From Chlamydiae bacterium Ga0074140 (lineage in GTDB: Bacteria; Chlamydiota; Chlamydiia; Chlamydiales; Rhabdochlamydiaceae): a stretch of DNA of 64,000 nucleotides. The notes below the pieces were generated by a model. The model made no database searches, was not told where the DNA came from, and saw only the letters and a program-made list of their open reading frames with translations. The stretch spans positions 248,001 through 312,000 of the forward strand of contig LNES01000006.1 in assembly GCA_001464115.1 (NCBI GenBank), written 5' to 3'. Each line of letters begins with the position of its first letter. Position 1 is the first letter of the stretch. Position numbers and translations under genes: made by a program. Shown here piece by piece: positions 26,533 through 34,018 of this stretch.

Positions 26533-26859
26533 CCATAGACATGTCGGGTGACACCGCACTGCATGTCAGTGTCCCCTGCGACCCCCTTGCGCCTCACCTC
26601 GCTTTGAAAAATCCCGTCCTCGGAGGCGAGGTGTGCAAAGCACTACCCCGCCCGCTCCGCTCTCCTGTGGTGTGATTTTTCTGCGCGATCTGAGTCGTCG
26701 GGCTGCGACAAGCACTCCCTCCCCGTTCGTTCCTCACGGGGCCCCTTCCTTGTCATGTCGCAGTGCCAGGGTATACTGCTAAGCGCAGCTTTCACATTCT
26801 TAACTTGACACTGAGAGGGCGACACGCAGTGCTCGCCTCAACCCCCGACATGTCTATGG
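26533..26859. repeat. 327-bp inverted-repeat-bounded structured intergenic element
   Basis: CCATAGACATGTCGGG (26533-26548) and its exact reverse complement (26844-26859) bound a gene-free stretch between the NTT gene and hemC. Sub-terminal parts also pair imperfectly (GCACTGCATGTC...AGTGTC on the left; matching GCACTGCGTGTC...AGTGTC read inward from the right). Inside are two more hairpins: CACCTCGC (26595-26602) with GCGAGGTG (26626-26633), extended by TTGC/GCAA; and CTGCGACAAG (26703-26712) with CTTGTCATGTCGCAG (26749-26763). No credible ORF is present. It may be a non-autonomous mobile element or a structured RNA. The whole gap 26494-26873 contains nothing else. Confidence 0.75.
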
Positions 26860-26873
26860 TAAACTGCTAAAAA

Positions 26874-27545
26874 CTACACAACTTTATTAAGAGGGGCAAA
26901 AAGCTGTTCGATTTCGTGATCATCGTCACGGGCAAGAACCGCCAGTTTTCCCTGTAGGGGAACGGTGTTGCCTGAGAGCTTCAGGCGGTTCAAATGTGTG
27001 AGATTAAGGCGGATGATTGCTGCTTCAGCAACGACGAGGCCATCGAAAGCGCGCTCTTCTAAAAGTTGGAGTCTTTTTTCTATAGTGCCGCGCACATCGA
27101 TTACGCGAAGATCGGAGCGAAGAGCTTTAATCGCCTGCTCGCGTCGTTCAGAGGAGGCGCCTATACGAGCTCCTTGAGGAAGAGTTGCGAGCGTTTCCCC
27201 GTTGCACAACACAAGACTATCACTGGGATCTACTCCACGCGTCAGAGCGATGAGCTTAAGACCGATAGGAAGTGGATCGGGAAGATCTTTTGCGGAATGG
27301 ATGGCGAGCCGACATTTCCCTGAGAGAATAAGCTCATCGACCTCCCGGGTAAAAAAATCGGTTTTGTCAAGAGTTCGAAGCGAGGTTTTAAGATCGAGAT
27401 CTCCCCTGGTTTCCACCCATTTGCAGGAGAATTGCACATCCGGATGAAATTTTCTAAGCTCCTCAAGTACTTCTACGACCTGTGCCCGCGAAAGTTTTGA
27501 AGAACGTGCCGCGACTTCAATCACCCTACTTGCCAATAAGCGCAC
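26874..27545 (-). CDS. hemC: hydroxymethylbilane synthase (porphobilinogen deaminase), short chlamydial form
   Basis: 223 aa against about 310 in most bacteria. Domains 1 and 2 are present, including the cofactor/substrate segments FFTREVDELIL, the catalytic Asp in AIHSAKDLPDPL, and SERREQAIKALR. The ORF stops soon after the segment PLQGKLAVLARDDDHEIEQL, before the GGC motif whose Cys holds the dipyrromethane cofactor in other species. C. trachomatis hemC is also short in my recollection, so this is probably a lineage feature and not a recent lesion. The start overlaps radA by 20 bases, forming the chlamydial rnc-radA-hemC order. Confidence 0.9.
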   Translation of the reverse strand: MRLLASRVIEVAARSSKLSRAQVVEVLEELRKFHPDVQFSCKWVETRGDLDLKTSLRTLDKTDFFTREVDELILSGKCRLAIHSAKDLPDPLPIGLKLIALTRGVDPSDSLVLCNGETLATLPQGARIGASSERREQAIKALRSDLRVIDVRGTIEKRLQLLEERAFDGLVVAEAAIIRLNLTHLNRLKLSGNTVPLQGKLAVLARDDDHEIEQLFAPLNKVV

Positions 27546-28899
27546 CGGTTGCCTCTTCTACAAACTCGATACCATGCACAGAGATCTTTTTCAAAAGATC
27601 CGAAGAGAGCTCCTTTAAATTGCGCTTCGGAAGAATGCAGCGCTGGAACCCCATATGGATCGCCTCTTTGAGGCGCGACTCGATGCGGGGAACAGCGCGA
27701 ACCTCACCTCCAAGCCCCACCTCACCGATTACAACTGTGTCGTGATCGACAGGGCGATTCGAGAAAGAGGAGGCGATTGCCATCAGAATACCGAGATCTG
27801 CTGCTGGCTCAAAGATACGCATCCCTCCTGCAACGGAGACAAACACATCACAACGATGAAGATGGTATCCCATCCGTTTTTCCAAAACGGCGAGAAGAAG
27901 TGCAAGCCGGTTCTGATCAAGGCCGCTCGAACGTCTGGTGGATGTCGCGAATGCAGAAGCGCCAACAAGCGATTGCACTTCTATGAGAAAGGGGCGTGTT
28001 CCCTCGACGGTCGGCACAATCACCGATCCTGGAGCCTCGCGCATTCTCTCCTGCAAAAAGAGGGCGGAGGGATTGGCAATCTCGCGGAGTCCTTCACTGC
28101 TCATTTGAAAGACAGCAATCTCCTCACTTGGGCCAAAGCGATTTTTTACTGTACGGATCAGCCTGCATCCTTGCTGGCGCTCGCCATCAAAATCGAGAAC
28201 TGTATCCACAAGGTGTTCAAGCACTTTGGGCCCTGCAATCTCTCCAGATTTTGTCACATGCCCAATGAGAAAGGTTGAGATCCCAAGCCCCTTCGAAAGA
28301 TGGAGAAGCTCTGTGGTGATTTCACGCACCTGCGTGACACTTCCGGGTGCAGAGGGAAGTTCGCTCTTATAGAGGATCTGAATCGAGTCGACGATCAAGA
28401 TATCGGGCTTTAATTTTTCGATCTGGGCTTTGATGTGGGAAAAAAGGGTCTCATTGAGGAGAAAGAGGCTATCTCCAGCAATTTTCAATCTCTCAGCGCG
28501 AAGAGAAGTCTGTTCAACGGATTCCTCGCCGCAGATGTAGAGAACGGTGAGTCCCTGAGAAGCCAGCGCATGAGAGATCTGCAACATAAGCGTCGATTTT
28601 CCCATACCGGGATCTCCACCTAGAAGAATAAGCGATCCAGAAACGATCCCCCCGCCGAGCACGCGATCAAATTCGGCAAGACCTGTTTGTATACGCCGGA
28701 AATCCCCCTTTTTAACCTCTTTGAGTCGCATAGGCTGTGAAGGCTGCTTATCGCTCATTTCAAAACGGCGTTTTGCATCCACCACCTCAACTTCCTGCGC
28801 AAAGGTATTCCACTTGCGGCAGACGGGGCAGCTGCCCGTCCATTTTGCTTGACGATGACCGCAATCGTTACAACTCCAAAACTCTTTTTGTTTTGCCAT
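27526..28899 (-). CDS. radA: DNA repair protein RadA (Sms)
   Basis: 457 aa. Domains: N-terminal C4 zinc finger (CNDCGHRQAKWTGSCPVC), a RecA-like core with Walker A GGDPGMGKST, the RadA-specific KNRFG motif in VKNRFGPSEEIAVF, and a C-terminal Lon-protease-like domain (LGILMAIASSFSNRPV, IGEVGLGGEVRAVPRI). It promotes branch migration during recombinational repair. In C. trachomatis it lies directly beside rnc (CT297/CT298 from memory); here a four-helix-bundle gene bounded by inverted repeats separates them. It overlaps hemC by 20 bases. Confidence 0.96.
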   Translation of the reverse strand: MAKQKEFWSCNDCGHRQAKWTGSCPVCRKWNTFAQEVEVVDAKRRFEMSDKQPSQPMRLKEVKKGDFRRIQTGLAEFDRVLGGGIVSGSLILLGGDPGMGKSTLMLQISHALASQGLTVLYICGEESVEQTSLRAERLKIAGDSLFLLNETLFSHIKAQIEKLKPDILIVDSIQILYKSELPSAPGSVTQVREITTELLHLSKGLGISTFLIGHVTKSGEIAGPKVLEHLVDTVLDFDGERQQGCRLIRTVKNRFGPSEEIAVFQMSSEGLREIANPSALFLQERMREAPGSVIVPTVEGTRPFLIEVQSLVGASAFATSTRRSSGLDQNRLALLLAVLEKRMGYHLHRCDVFVSVAGGMRIFEPAADLGILMAIASSFSNRPVDHDTVVIGEVGLGGEVRAVPRIESRLKEAIHMGFQRCILPKRNLKELSSDLLKKISVHGIEFVEEATGALIGK

Positions 28900-28904
28900 A
28901 ATCG

Positions 28905-29315
28905 TTATTCAATTTTGTTCAGTTTTGAAGAGAGATCGGGCACGCACACGGGCACGGGCACGAAAGAAGTCCCTTGCGCCATCTTTGTCAGCATAGCGAC
29001 AATCCTCATTAACAGTTCTCGCCCTTTCAAATATTGTGACTCTTGTACAAGATATAGACGCCGGCATATATCCAAAATTGCGGCGCACTCAGTTGCAGAG
29101 CGTTTTGCTATACGATAAAATTTGCCTTTTTCTGCAGTCGAATATTCTCCTGCACCTTCTGCGATATTCAGTGGAACCGACGTACCTGCTCTTTGGAATT
29201 GATCAGCGAGATAGGATCTTCCCTTCGGAAGATGTTGAACAATAGTATTTATCAAAACAACAAGTTCTATTGCGGCTTGGTATACATCCAATTTTTCATG
29301 ATCAAAATAATTCAC
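28905..29315 (-). CDS. four-helix-bundle protein (23S rRNA intervening-sequence / S23 family)
   Basis: 136 aa, mostly helical. FDHEKLDVYQAAIELV, LADQFQRAGTSVPLNIAEGAGE, KGKFYRIAKRSATECAAILDI and LLMRIVAMLTKM are the four helices and the diagnostic NIAEG motif of the family related to 23S rRNA intervening-sequence proteins and to the Avd accessory protein of diversity-generating retroelements. Function is unknown. The C-terminal residues 119-127 (VPVPVCVPD) are encoded by one arm of a 31-bp inverted repeat whose other arm lies 24 bases before the start codon. The gene sits between rnc and radA, which are adjacent in other chlamydiae, so it looks inserted. Confidence 0.88.
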   Translation of the reverse strand: MNYFDHEKLDVYQAAIELVVLINTIVQHLPKGRSYLADQFQRAGTSVPLNIAEGAGEYSTAEKGKFYRIAKRSATECAAILDICRRLYLVQESQYLKGRELLMRIVAMLTKMAQGTSFVPVPVCVPDLSSKLNKIE

Positions 29316-29369
29316 AGATTATTCCCACTCCTTCTTCATCTTTCGTGCCCGTGCCCGCGCGCGTGCCCG
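28937..29369. mobile_element. putative inverted-repeat-bounded unit carrying the four-helix-bundle gene
   Basis: The arms at 28937-28967 and 29339-29369 are reverse complements at 29 of 31 positions; both are built from GGGCACG units and end in ACGAAAGA on the inner side. The unit is 433 bp and contains most of the four-helix-bundle gene, with the left arm inside its 3' coding end. It separates rnc from radA. No transposase is present, so any mobility would be in trans. Clear target-site duplications were not found. Confidence 0.55.
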
Positions 29370-29377
29370 TTCCCTCT

Positions 29378-30091
29378 TCATTCATCGTTTATTTTTTGAA
29401 GGGCGTCCTCTGCGGCGGCTTGTTCGGCGATTTTTTTTGATCCGCCTGTTCCTCGACCGACGATTTTTCCATCTATCAGCGCCACCACTTCAAACTGCTT
29501 GCTATGATCGGGACCAAATTCTCGCTCGACCTTGTATACGGGAGGTGAGCCGTGGTGTTTCTGTGCGTAATCTTGTAGCTCTGCTTTCCAGTTGCGAGAA
29601 GGGGTCTTCAGTCCATCTTCGAGATCCTTTTGGAAATGGCAGAGGAAAAAGCGTCTCGCCTCGTCCATTCCTCCGTCGAGATAGATCGCTCCGACAATCG
29701 CTTCAAAGAGATCAGCGAGAATCGTCTCGCGCCCTCTGCCCTCATTCATCCGCTCCCCTTTTCCGAGAAGCACATGCTCCCCGATTTGGAGTTTTTGGAT
29801 GTAGCCGGCACAAGCCTTGGCCTCAACAACTTGTGCACGGAGGTGGGAGAGCTCGCCTTCTGGCTTCTGAGGAAAGTAGTGAAAAAGAAAGTCGGAAATG
29901 ATCACTCCCAAAACTGAATCTCCTAAAAACTCCAACCGTTCGTTGTTCTCTGTAATAAGATCGCGATGTTCGTTGAAAAAGGAGCGGTGAACAAAGGCGG
30001 TGAATAAAAGGTTTTTATCCTTGAAAACATAACCGATCCTCTCTTCGATCTTGTCAGAACTCATGTGGAGGGAATCAAAAAGAGAACTCAT
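29378..30091 (-). CDS. rnc: ribonuclease III
   Basis: 237 aa from ATG 30091, which overlaps the upstream glycosyltransferase stop (ATGA); the ORF to 30163 is an unneeded extension. The catalytic signature NERLEFLGDSVLGV is near residue 45, the second acidic site is in ILADLFEAIVGAIYLDGG, and residues 160-235 form a double-stranded-RNA-binding domain (KAELQDYAQKHHGSPPVYKV cut at its middle by the family gap; KKIAEQAAAEDAL). It processes rRNA and structured transcripts. The neighbouring order with radA and hemC is chlamydial. Confidence 0.96.
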   Translation of the reverse strand: MSSLFDSLHMSSDKIEERIGYVFKDKNLLFTAFVHRSFFNEHRDLITENNERLEFLGDSVLGVIISDFLFHYFPQKPEGELSHLRAQVVEAKACAGYIQKLQIGEHVLLGKGERMNEGRGRETILADLFEAIVGAIYLDGGMDEARRFFLCHFQKDLEDGLKTPSRNWKAELQDYAQKHHGSPPVYKVEREFGPDHSKQFEVVALIDGKIVGRGTGGSKKIAEQAAAEDALQKINDE

Positions 30092-31083
30092 TTGACGGCT
30101 TCTGCAAAAGTTTTTACAAAATTGTCCTGCGAAAAGAGCTCTGCTTGAGGAGTGTTGAGCCACGCAGAAATATTCGCAATATACTGCTCATACTCTGCTT
30201 TACCCATCTTTTTAAGAAAGCCATAAAGCTCTTCTAAATCTTTAAATTTTCGACGGTCGATATAGCAGTTCGCGGGAATGTAGCTTTCGATATTACTCGC
30301 TCCCCAATAAACCGGCACACATCCTGCTGAAAATGCGTCGAAAATCTTCTCTGTAATGTACCCCTTTCTGCCCTCAATGTTTTCATAACAGATGCAGAAA
30401 CGATAATTTTTCATCACTCCGATCTTATCCTCAGGAGCTCCTCGATAATTGGCATAGTTTCCAGACTCCCACCCGCGTCCGTAAAATTCGAAATCCCCTG
30501 TTTTTTTCTGCTCAAAAAAATCGATCGCATCTTTGCGCGCAGAGTAGAGTTCCTGTGGATGTCGGCTTTGTCGGTTAGAATTGACTAGGGTACATAATTT
30601 TTTTTCTTCGAAGGAGGGCCGCTTCTCAATCATCGGCTGCAGGACAGGATAGTAGAACTTAAATGCATGAACATTGTCGACGAGATCATCGTCCCACGTG
30701 TAGATCTTACTAAACTGCTCTTGAACTTTTTTTGTATAAAGATGTTTTTGAACTGTGGGTGGCTCCCACATAAAAAGAACAAGCTTCTCCTTGGGGATGC
30801 GTGAGAGATCCAACTTTTTAAACTTCTGACCGACATTCCAGAAGACGATGCGCGACACCTCTTTTGGCAGCGTGAACGCGCGTTTCTCCTTTTTCTGTAA
30901 AAAGGGAATGTAAGGAGCAAAATCGGAAACGACGACGGTGCGTCCACTCGGTTCCACAACGTTTTTCATTTTTACAATTAAGCTATCTTGCTCCGACATC
31001 GGCCAATCAGGAACGATCTCGATACGGTTGGCGGAAAGACTCAGAGGCAAAAGAAGAAAAAATAGCGCCTTTTTAAACAGCAT
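30088..31083 (-). CDS. glycosyltransferase family 10 (fucosyltransferase-like) with signal peptide
   Basis: 331 aa from ATG 31083. The first 18 residues (MLFKKALFFLLLPLSLSA) form a signal peptide or anchor. The C-terminal half carries the GT10 donor-site pattern: KNYRFCICYENIEGRKGYITEKIFDAF read in two pieces, followed by GCVPVYWGASNIESYIPANCYIDRRKF. GT10 enzymes transfer fucose in alpha-1,3/1,4 linkage to GlcNAc; other sugars are possible. The predicted export is unusual for a bacterial glycosyltransferase and suggests action outside the cytoplasm. It overlaps rnc by four bases and starts only 21 bases from the divergent dapL. Confidence 0.85.
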   Translation of the reverse strand: MLFKKALFFLLLPLSLSANRIEIVPDWPMSEQDSLIVKMKNVVEPSGRTVVVSDFAPYIPFLQKKEKRAFTLPKEVSRIVFWNVGQKFKKLDLSRIPKEKLVLFMWEPPTVQKHLYTKKVQEQFSKIYTWDDDLVDNVHAFKFYYPVLQPMIEKRPSFEEKKLCTLVNSNRQSRHPQELYSARKDAIDFFEQKKTGDFEFYGRGWESGNYANYRGAPEDKIGVMKNYRFCICYENIEGRKGYITEKIFDAFSAGCVPVYWGASNIESYIPANCYIDRRKFKDLEELYGFLKKMGKAEYEQYIANISAWLNTPQAELFSQDNFVKTFAEAVK

Positions 31084-31104
31084 TCTTCTAAAATACCTAC
31101 CTGT

Positions 31105-32295
31105 ATGGCTAAGGTCAACCCACACTTTTTAGACATCAAGCGGGAATATATCTTTCCAGTGATCGAACGCAAGCTGGAAGAGCTCAAAAAAGAGCGTCCG
31201 GATGTGGAGATCATCAACCTCGGCATCGGAGACGTGGCTCTCCCCCTTGTTCCTTCTATTGTCCGAGCAATCTGCGATGCTGTTCAAGAGATGGGACAGC
31301 AGAAAACTCTACGCGGCTACGGCCCTTCGGAGGGCTACCTATTTTTAAAGAGGGCGATCGCAGAAAATGAGTACTCTCATTTAGGAATTGCTCCCGAGGA
31401 GATCTTTATCTCCGATGGGATCAACACCGACATCGTCAATATTCTCGATCTTTTTGAAGAGGACAATACGATTGGTATTACCGATCCCACCTACCCTGTT
31501 TATTTAGACGCGAGCATCATGAGTGGCCGAGGGAAAAAGTTGATCTCCCTTCCTTGTCTTCTAGAAAATGGATTTACTCCTCGCCCTCCAAAGGAGGCTT
31601 GCGATCTGATCTTTCTCTGCTCTCCGCAAAATCCCACAGGTGTAGCGCTCACGCACGATCAACTGAAACAGTGGGTCGATTATGCGAAGAAGCATCAGGC
31701 GATTCTTCTATATGACAACGCCTATGTCGCCTTCGTCACTTCTCCTTCTGTGCCCAAAAGTATCTATGAGATTGAAGGAGCAAAAGAGGTTGCGATCGAA
31801 TTCCGCAGTTTTTCAAAAACAGCAGGATTTACGGGCTTACGTTGCGCCTACACAGTTCTTCCCAAATCTCTGACTGCGCTGATGGGAGAGAAGAAAATTT
31901 CTCTCCATCCCTTATGGTCAAAAAGACAGAACACAAAATCCAACGGCGTCTCCTACCCGATCCAGAAGGGAGCTGAAGCTGCATTCTCTCCTGAGGGGGT
32001 CCGCGAAACACGCGCCCAAATAGATACCTATTTAACGCAAGCTACAACTCTTCGAAAGGGGCTAGAAAAACTCGGCCACCGCTGCTGGGGAGGCGTCGAC
32101 GCTCCCTACATCTGGTGGGAAACACCCAATGGCCTCACCTCCTGGGAGTTCTTCGATCTCCTTCTTAAACAATGCCATCTCATCTCCGTCCCCGGCTCTG
32201 GATTCGGCAAGTGCGGCGAGGGGTATGTACGTCTATCCGCATTTACCATGGCGGAGAAGGCCCAAGAGGCTTTGAGAAGAATTGAAAAGCTTTAG
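31105..32295 (+). CDS. dapL: LL-diaminopimelate aminotransferase
   Basis: 396-aa class I/II PLP aminotransferase that converts tetrahydrodipicolinate directly to LL-diaminopimelate, the lysine/peptidoglycan branch used by chlamydiae and plants (CT390 in C. trachomatis). Diagnostic segments: NLGIGDVALPL at the N-terminus, RGYGPSEGY, CSPQNPTGVAL, and the PLP Lys in FRSFSKTAGFTGLR. The length fits DapL (about 400). No ribosome-binding site is visible before ATG 31105, and only 21 bases separate it from the divergent glycosyltransferase, so its promoter probably lies within that gene. Confidence 0.94.
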   Translation: MAKVNPHFLDIKREYIFPVIERKLEELKKERPDVEIINLGIGDVALPLVPSIVRAICDAVQEMGQQKTLRGYGPSEGYLFLKRAIAENEYSHLGIAPEEIFISDGINTDIVNILDLFEEDNTIGITDPTYPVYLDASIMSGRGKKLISLPCLLENGFTPRPPKEACDLIFLCSPQNPTGVALTHDQLKQWVDYAKKHQAILLYDNAYVAFVTSPSVPKSIYEIEGAKEVAIEFRSFSKTAGFTGLRCAYTVLPKSLTALMGEKKISLHPLWSKRQNTKSNGVSYPIQKGAEAAFSPEGVRETRAQIDTYLTQATTLRKGLEKLGHRCWGGVDAPYIWWETPNGLTSWEFFDLLLKQCHLISVPGSGFGKCGEGYVRLSAFTMAEKAQEALRRIEKL

Positions 32296-32315
32296 TCTTT
32301 AACAGGGAGGTAAAA

Positions 32316-32834
32316 ATGAGCACTCTAGTAACCAGTGCGGTTGCTTCACAGACAGCCATATTGCCGAAAGAACTCCTCGGCCTTGTTCTTGCCTACCATG
32401 GACCAGACCCACGTGAGATGGTTATGATCACGGTAACAAATCACGATATGGGGATGAAATGGCATCACATAACTTGGGAGGTCTCTTTTAATTTTCAAAG
32501 GATCGAACAAGTATTTGGAGAGTTTTTGAAGCTTGCGGCACACTTTGGTTGTCAAAAGTTTGTGTATCCGAATATCCGCGAGGCCGCATCCCCTGTCTAT
32601 GCTATCGTGGAGAATCAGCGCGTAGCAAATATCAGCCTACTCACACAGATCCGCAACCCGATCCAGTCCGAAAACCCCGCCCTTACCCGTATCCGCGGAC
32701 TCCTCCAAACACATTCAATTATCGATACAACATCCAAGGATCCGGTTAAGCGCAGCCAAACAACAGTGATCATCGATGCCGCTAAGGAGAAGATTCTTAC
32801 GCAGCAGGTGAACAGGTCGGTTGCTGATCCTTAG
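32316..32834 (+). CDS. hypothetical protein, possible F-box-like N-terminus, 172 aa
   Basis: AGGGAGGT precedes ATG 32316 at good distance. The N-terminus MSTLVTSAVASQTAILPKEL followed by LGLVLAYHGPDP resembles that of the 312-aa protein at 23066-24004: a short Ser/Thr leader, then Leu-Pro-x-x-Leu with a following Leu-rich helix, as in F-box motifs. The remainder (mixed alpha/beta, no Cys, C-terminal basic helix) is not recognised. It follows dapL by 20 bases and could be cotranscribed or be a host-directed effector. The assignment is weak; it could be an unrelated chlamydia-specific family. Confidence 0.6.
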   Translation: MSTLVTSAVASQTAILPKELLGLVLAYHGPDPREMVMITVTNHDMGMKWHHITWEVSFNFQRIEQVFGEFLKLAAHFGCQKFVYPNIREAASPVYAIVENQRVANISLLTQIRNPIQSENPALTRIRGLLQTHSIIDTTSKDPVKRSQTTVIIDAAKEKILTQQVNRSVADP

Positions 32835-32837
32835 CGG

Positions 32838-32956
32838 TTTTGCGACATTTTGTGACACAATTTGCGACATTTTTATCGTATTTTTGTCACAAAACGCAGA
32901 AAGGTCTTGCAAAACCTCTATTTTTGCGACATAATAAAGAAAAAATCGTCACAAAA
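32838..32956. promoter_or_regulatory. array of six TTTTGYGACA-like elements upstream of fic
   Basis: Plus-strand copies lie at 32838-32847, 32848-32857, 32860-32869 (one mismatch) and 32922-32931; minus-strand copies at 32885-32894 and 32947-32956 (one mismatch). They fill the 124-bp gap before the fic ATG at 32959, the last one ending two bases before it. A repeated operator for autoregulation by the Fic protein's own C-terminal winged helix is the simplest reading. Confidence 0.6.
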
Positions 32957-32958
32957 AC

Positions 32959-34005
32959 ATGCCTTTTCGCCCCCATTTCACAATTTCTATCCAGATAGCC
33001 TCTACCCTGACGGCGATTGAGCATACCCGAGGATTTCTAGAGGCAGCCAATCTCTCTAAAGATTGGATTGCCAGAATGCAGGCGCGGGCGCTCGTCCTAG
33101 AAGCCCACCACACAACACATATCGAAGGCACGCATCTTAGTTTGGATCAGTCTGAAAAGCTACTTTCGGGCGAGAAAATGTCCGGAGTAGATTCTGATGA
33201 CGTCAAAGAGCTACTAAATTACCGAAAGGCTTTTGATTTCGTAGCCGATTATGTTTTCTCCGAAGGACGCATAACCGAAGGCCTAATTCGAGAGATTCAC
33301 AAACGGCTGGTCGAAGGAGTGCGTGGAAATAGCGCTCTTCCTGGGCAGTACAGAGCCGTTCAAAACTACGTTGCAAATTCGGTTACGAAAGAGATCATTT
33401 ATACTCCCCCTGCCCCCTACGATGTTCCCCTTCACATGGCAGAGCTTGTGGATTGGCTCCAAAACGAACGAACGCTTCCTCCAGTTTTAGTAGCGGGCAT
33501 TGCGCAATTTCAACTTGTTCACATCCACCCTTTTTTAGACGGGAATGGAAGAACGGCTAGACTTTTATCAACTCTATGCCTTTATCGATCAGGTTATGAC
33601 TTTAAGAAGCTCTTCACGATTAGCGAATATTACGATCGGAATCGACAGGAGTATTACAAGGCACTCCAATCGGGCAGAAATAGCAACATGGATATGACTG
33701 CCTGGCTCGAATATTTCTGCAGCGCTTTAGAAACTCAAATGCGTGAAATCCGATTCAAAGGATCCCAGGTGATAAAATTGGATCTTCTGGTAGATCGATA
33801 CAAACTTTCTGAAAGGCAAAAACAGGTCCTGGAGAGACTCCTTGAAAAAGAGGAAGATTTTACAATTCAAGAATATGAGAGACTCTGTCCAGGAATCCAC
33901 AGACGCTCTCTACAGAGGGACCTTTCCACCCTAATAGAAAGAGGTCTCATCACTCAAATAGGGATCAAAAAGGCAGCGCGATATAGATTGATTCGGCTGG
34001 ATTAG
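32959..34005 (+). CDS. Fic-domain protein (class II, N-terminal inhibitory motif, C-terminal winged helix)
   Basis: 348 aa. The Fic catalytic motif HPFLDGNGRTAR (in HIHPFLDGNGRTARLL) is complete, including the His base and both Gly/Arg phosphate contacts, so AMP or another nucleotide moiety can be transferred to Ser/Thr/Tyr of a target. Upstream, TTHIEG (about residues 53-58) matches the inhibitory S/T-x-x-x-E-G/N helix placed N-terminally, as in class II Fic enzymes. Residues 280-348 form a helix-turn-helix/winged-helix end (IQEYERLCPGIHRRSLQRDL). There is no signal peptide. It starts with no ribosome-binding site, behind the repeated operator-like array. It may be a regulator of its own gene and/or an effector. 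Confidence 0.92.
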   Translation: MPFRPHFTISIQIASTLTAIEHTRGFLEAANLSKDWIARMQARALVLEAHHTTHIEGTHLSLDQSEKLLSGEKMSGVDSDDVKELLNYRKAFDFVADYVFSEGRITEGLIREIHKRLVEGVRGNSALPGQYRAVQNYVANSVTKEIIYTPPAPYDVPLHMAELVDWLQNERTLPPVLVAGIAQFQLVHIHPFLDGNGRTARLLSTLCLYRSGYDFKKLFTISEYYDRNRQEYYKALQSGRNSNMDMTAWLEYFCSALETQMREIRFKGSQVIKLDLLVDRYKLSERQKQVLERLLEKEEDFTIQEYERLCPGIHRRSLQRDLSTLIERGLITQIGIKKAARYRLIRLD

Positions 34006-34018
34006 CCAGAACTGCAAC

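Noticed and set aside
26643..26825. 60-codon minus-strand frame within the structured intergenic element
   Set aside because: No ribosome-binding site, low-complexity charged translation; it follows from the inverted repeats and is not evidence of a gene.
27655..28278. 207-codon plus-strand frame inside radA
   Set aside because: Antisense to RadA with its Walker A and KNRFG motifs in place; translation is Cys/His-rich noise.
28937..29369. CRISPR-like reading of the GGGCACG repeats
   Set aside because: There are only two arms in inverted orientation around a gene, with no regular spacers and no cas genes.
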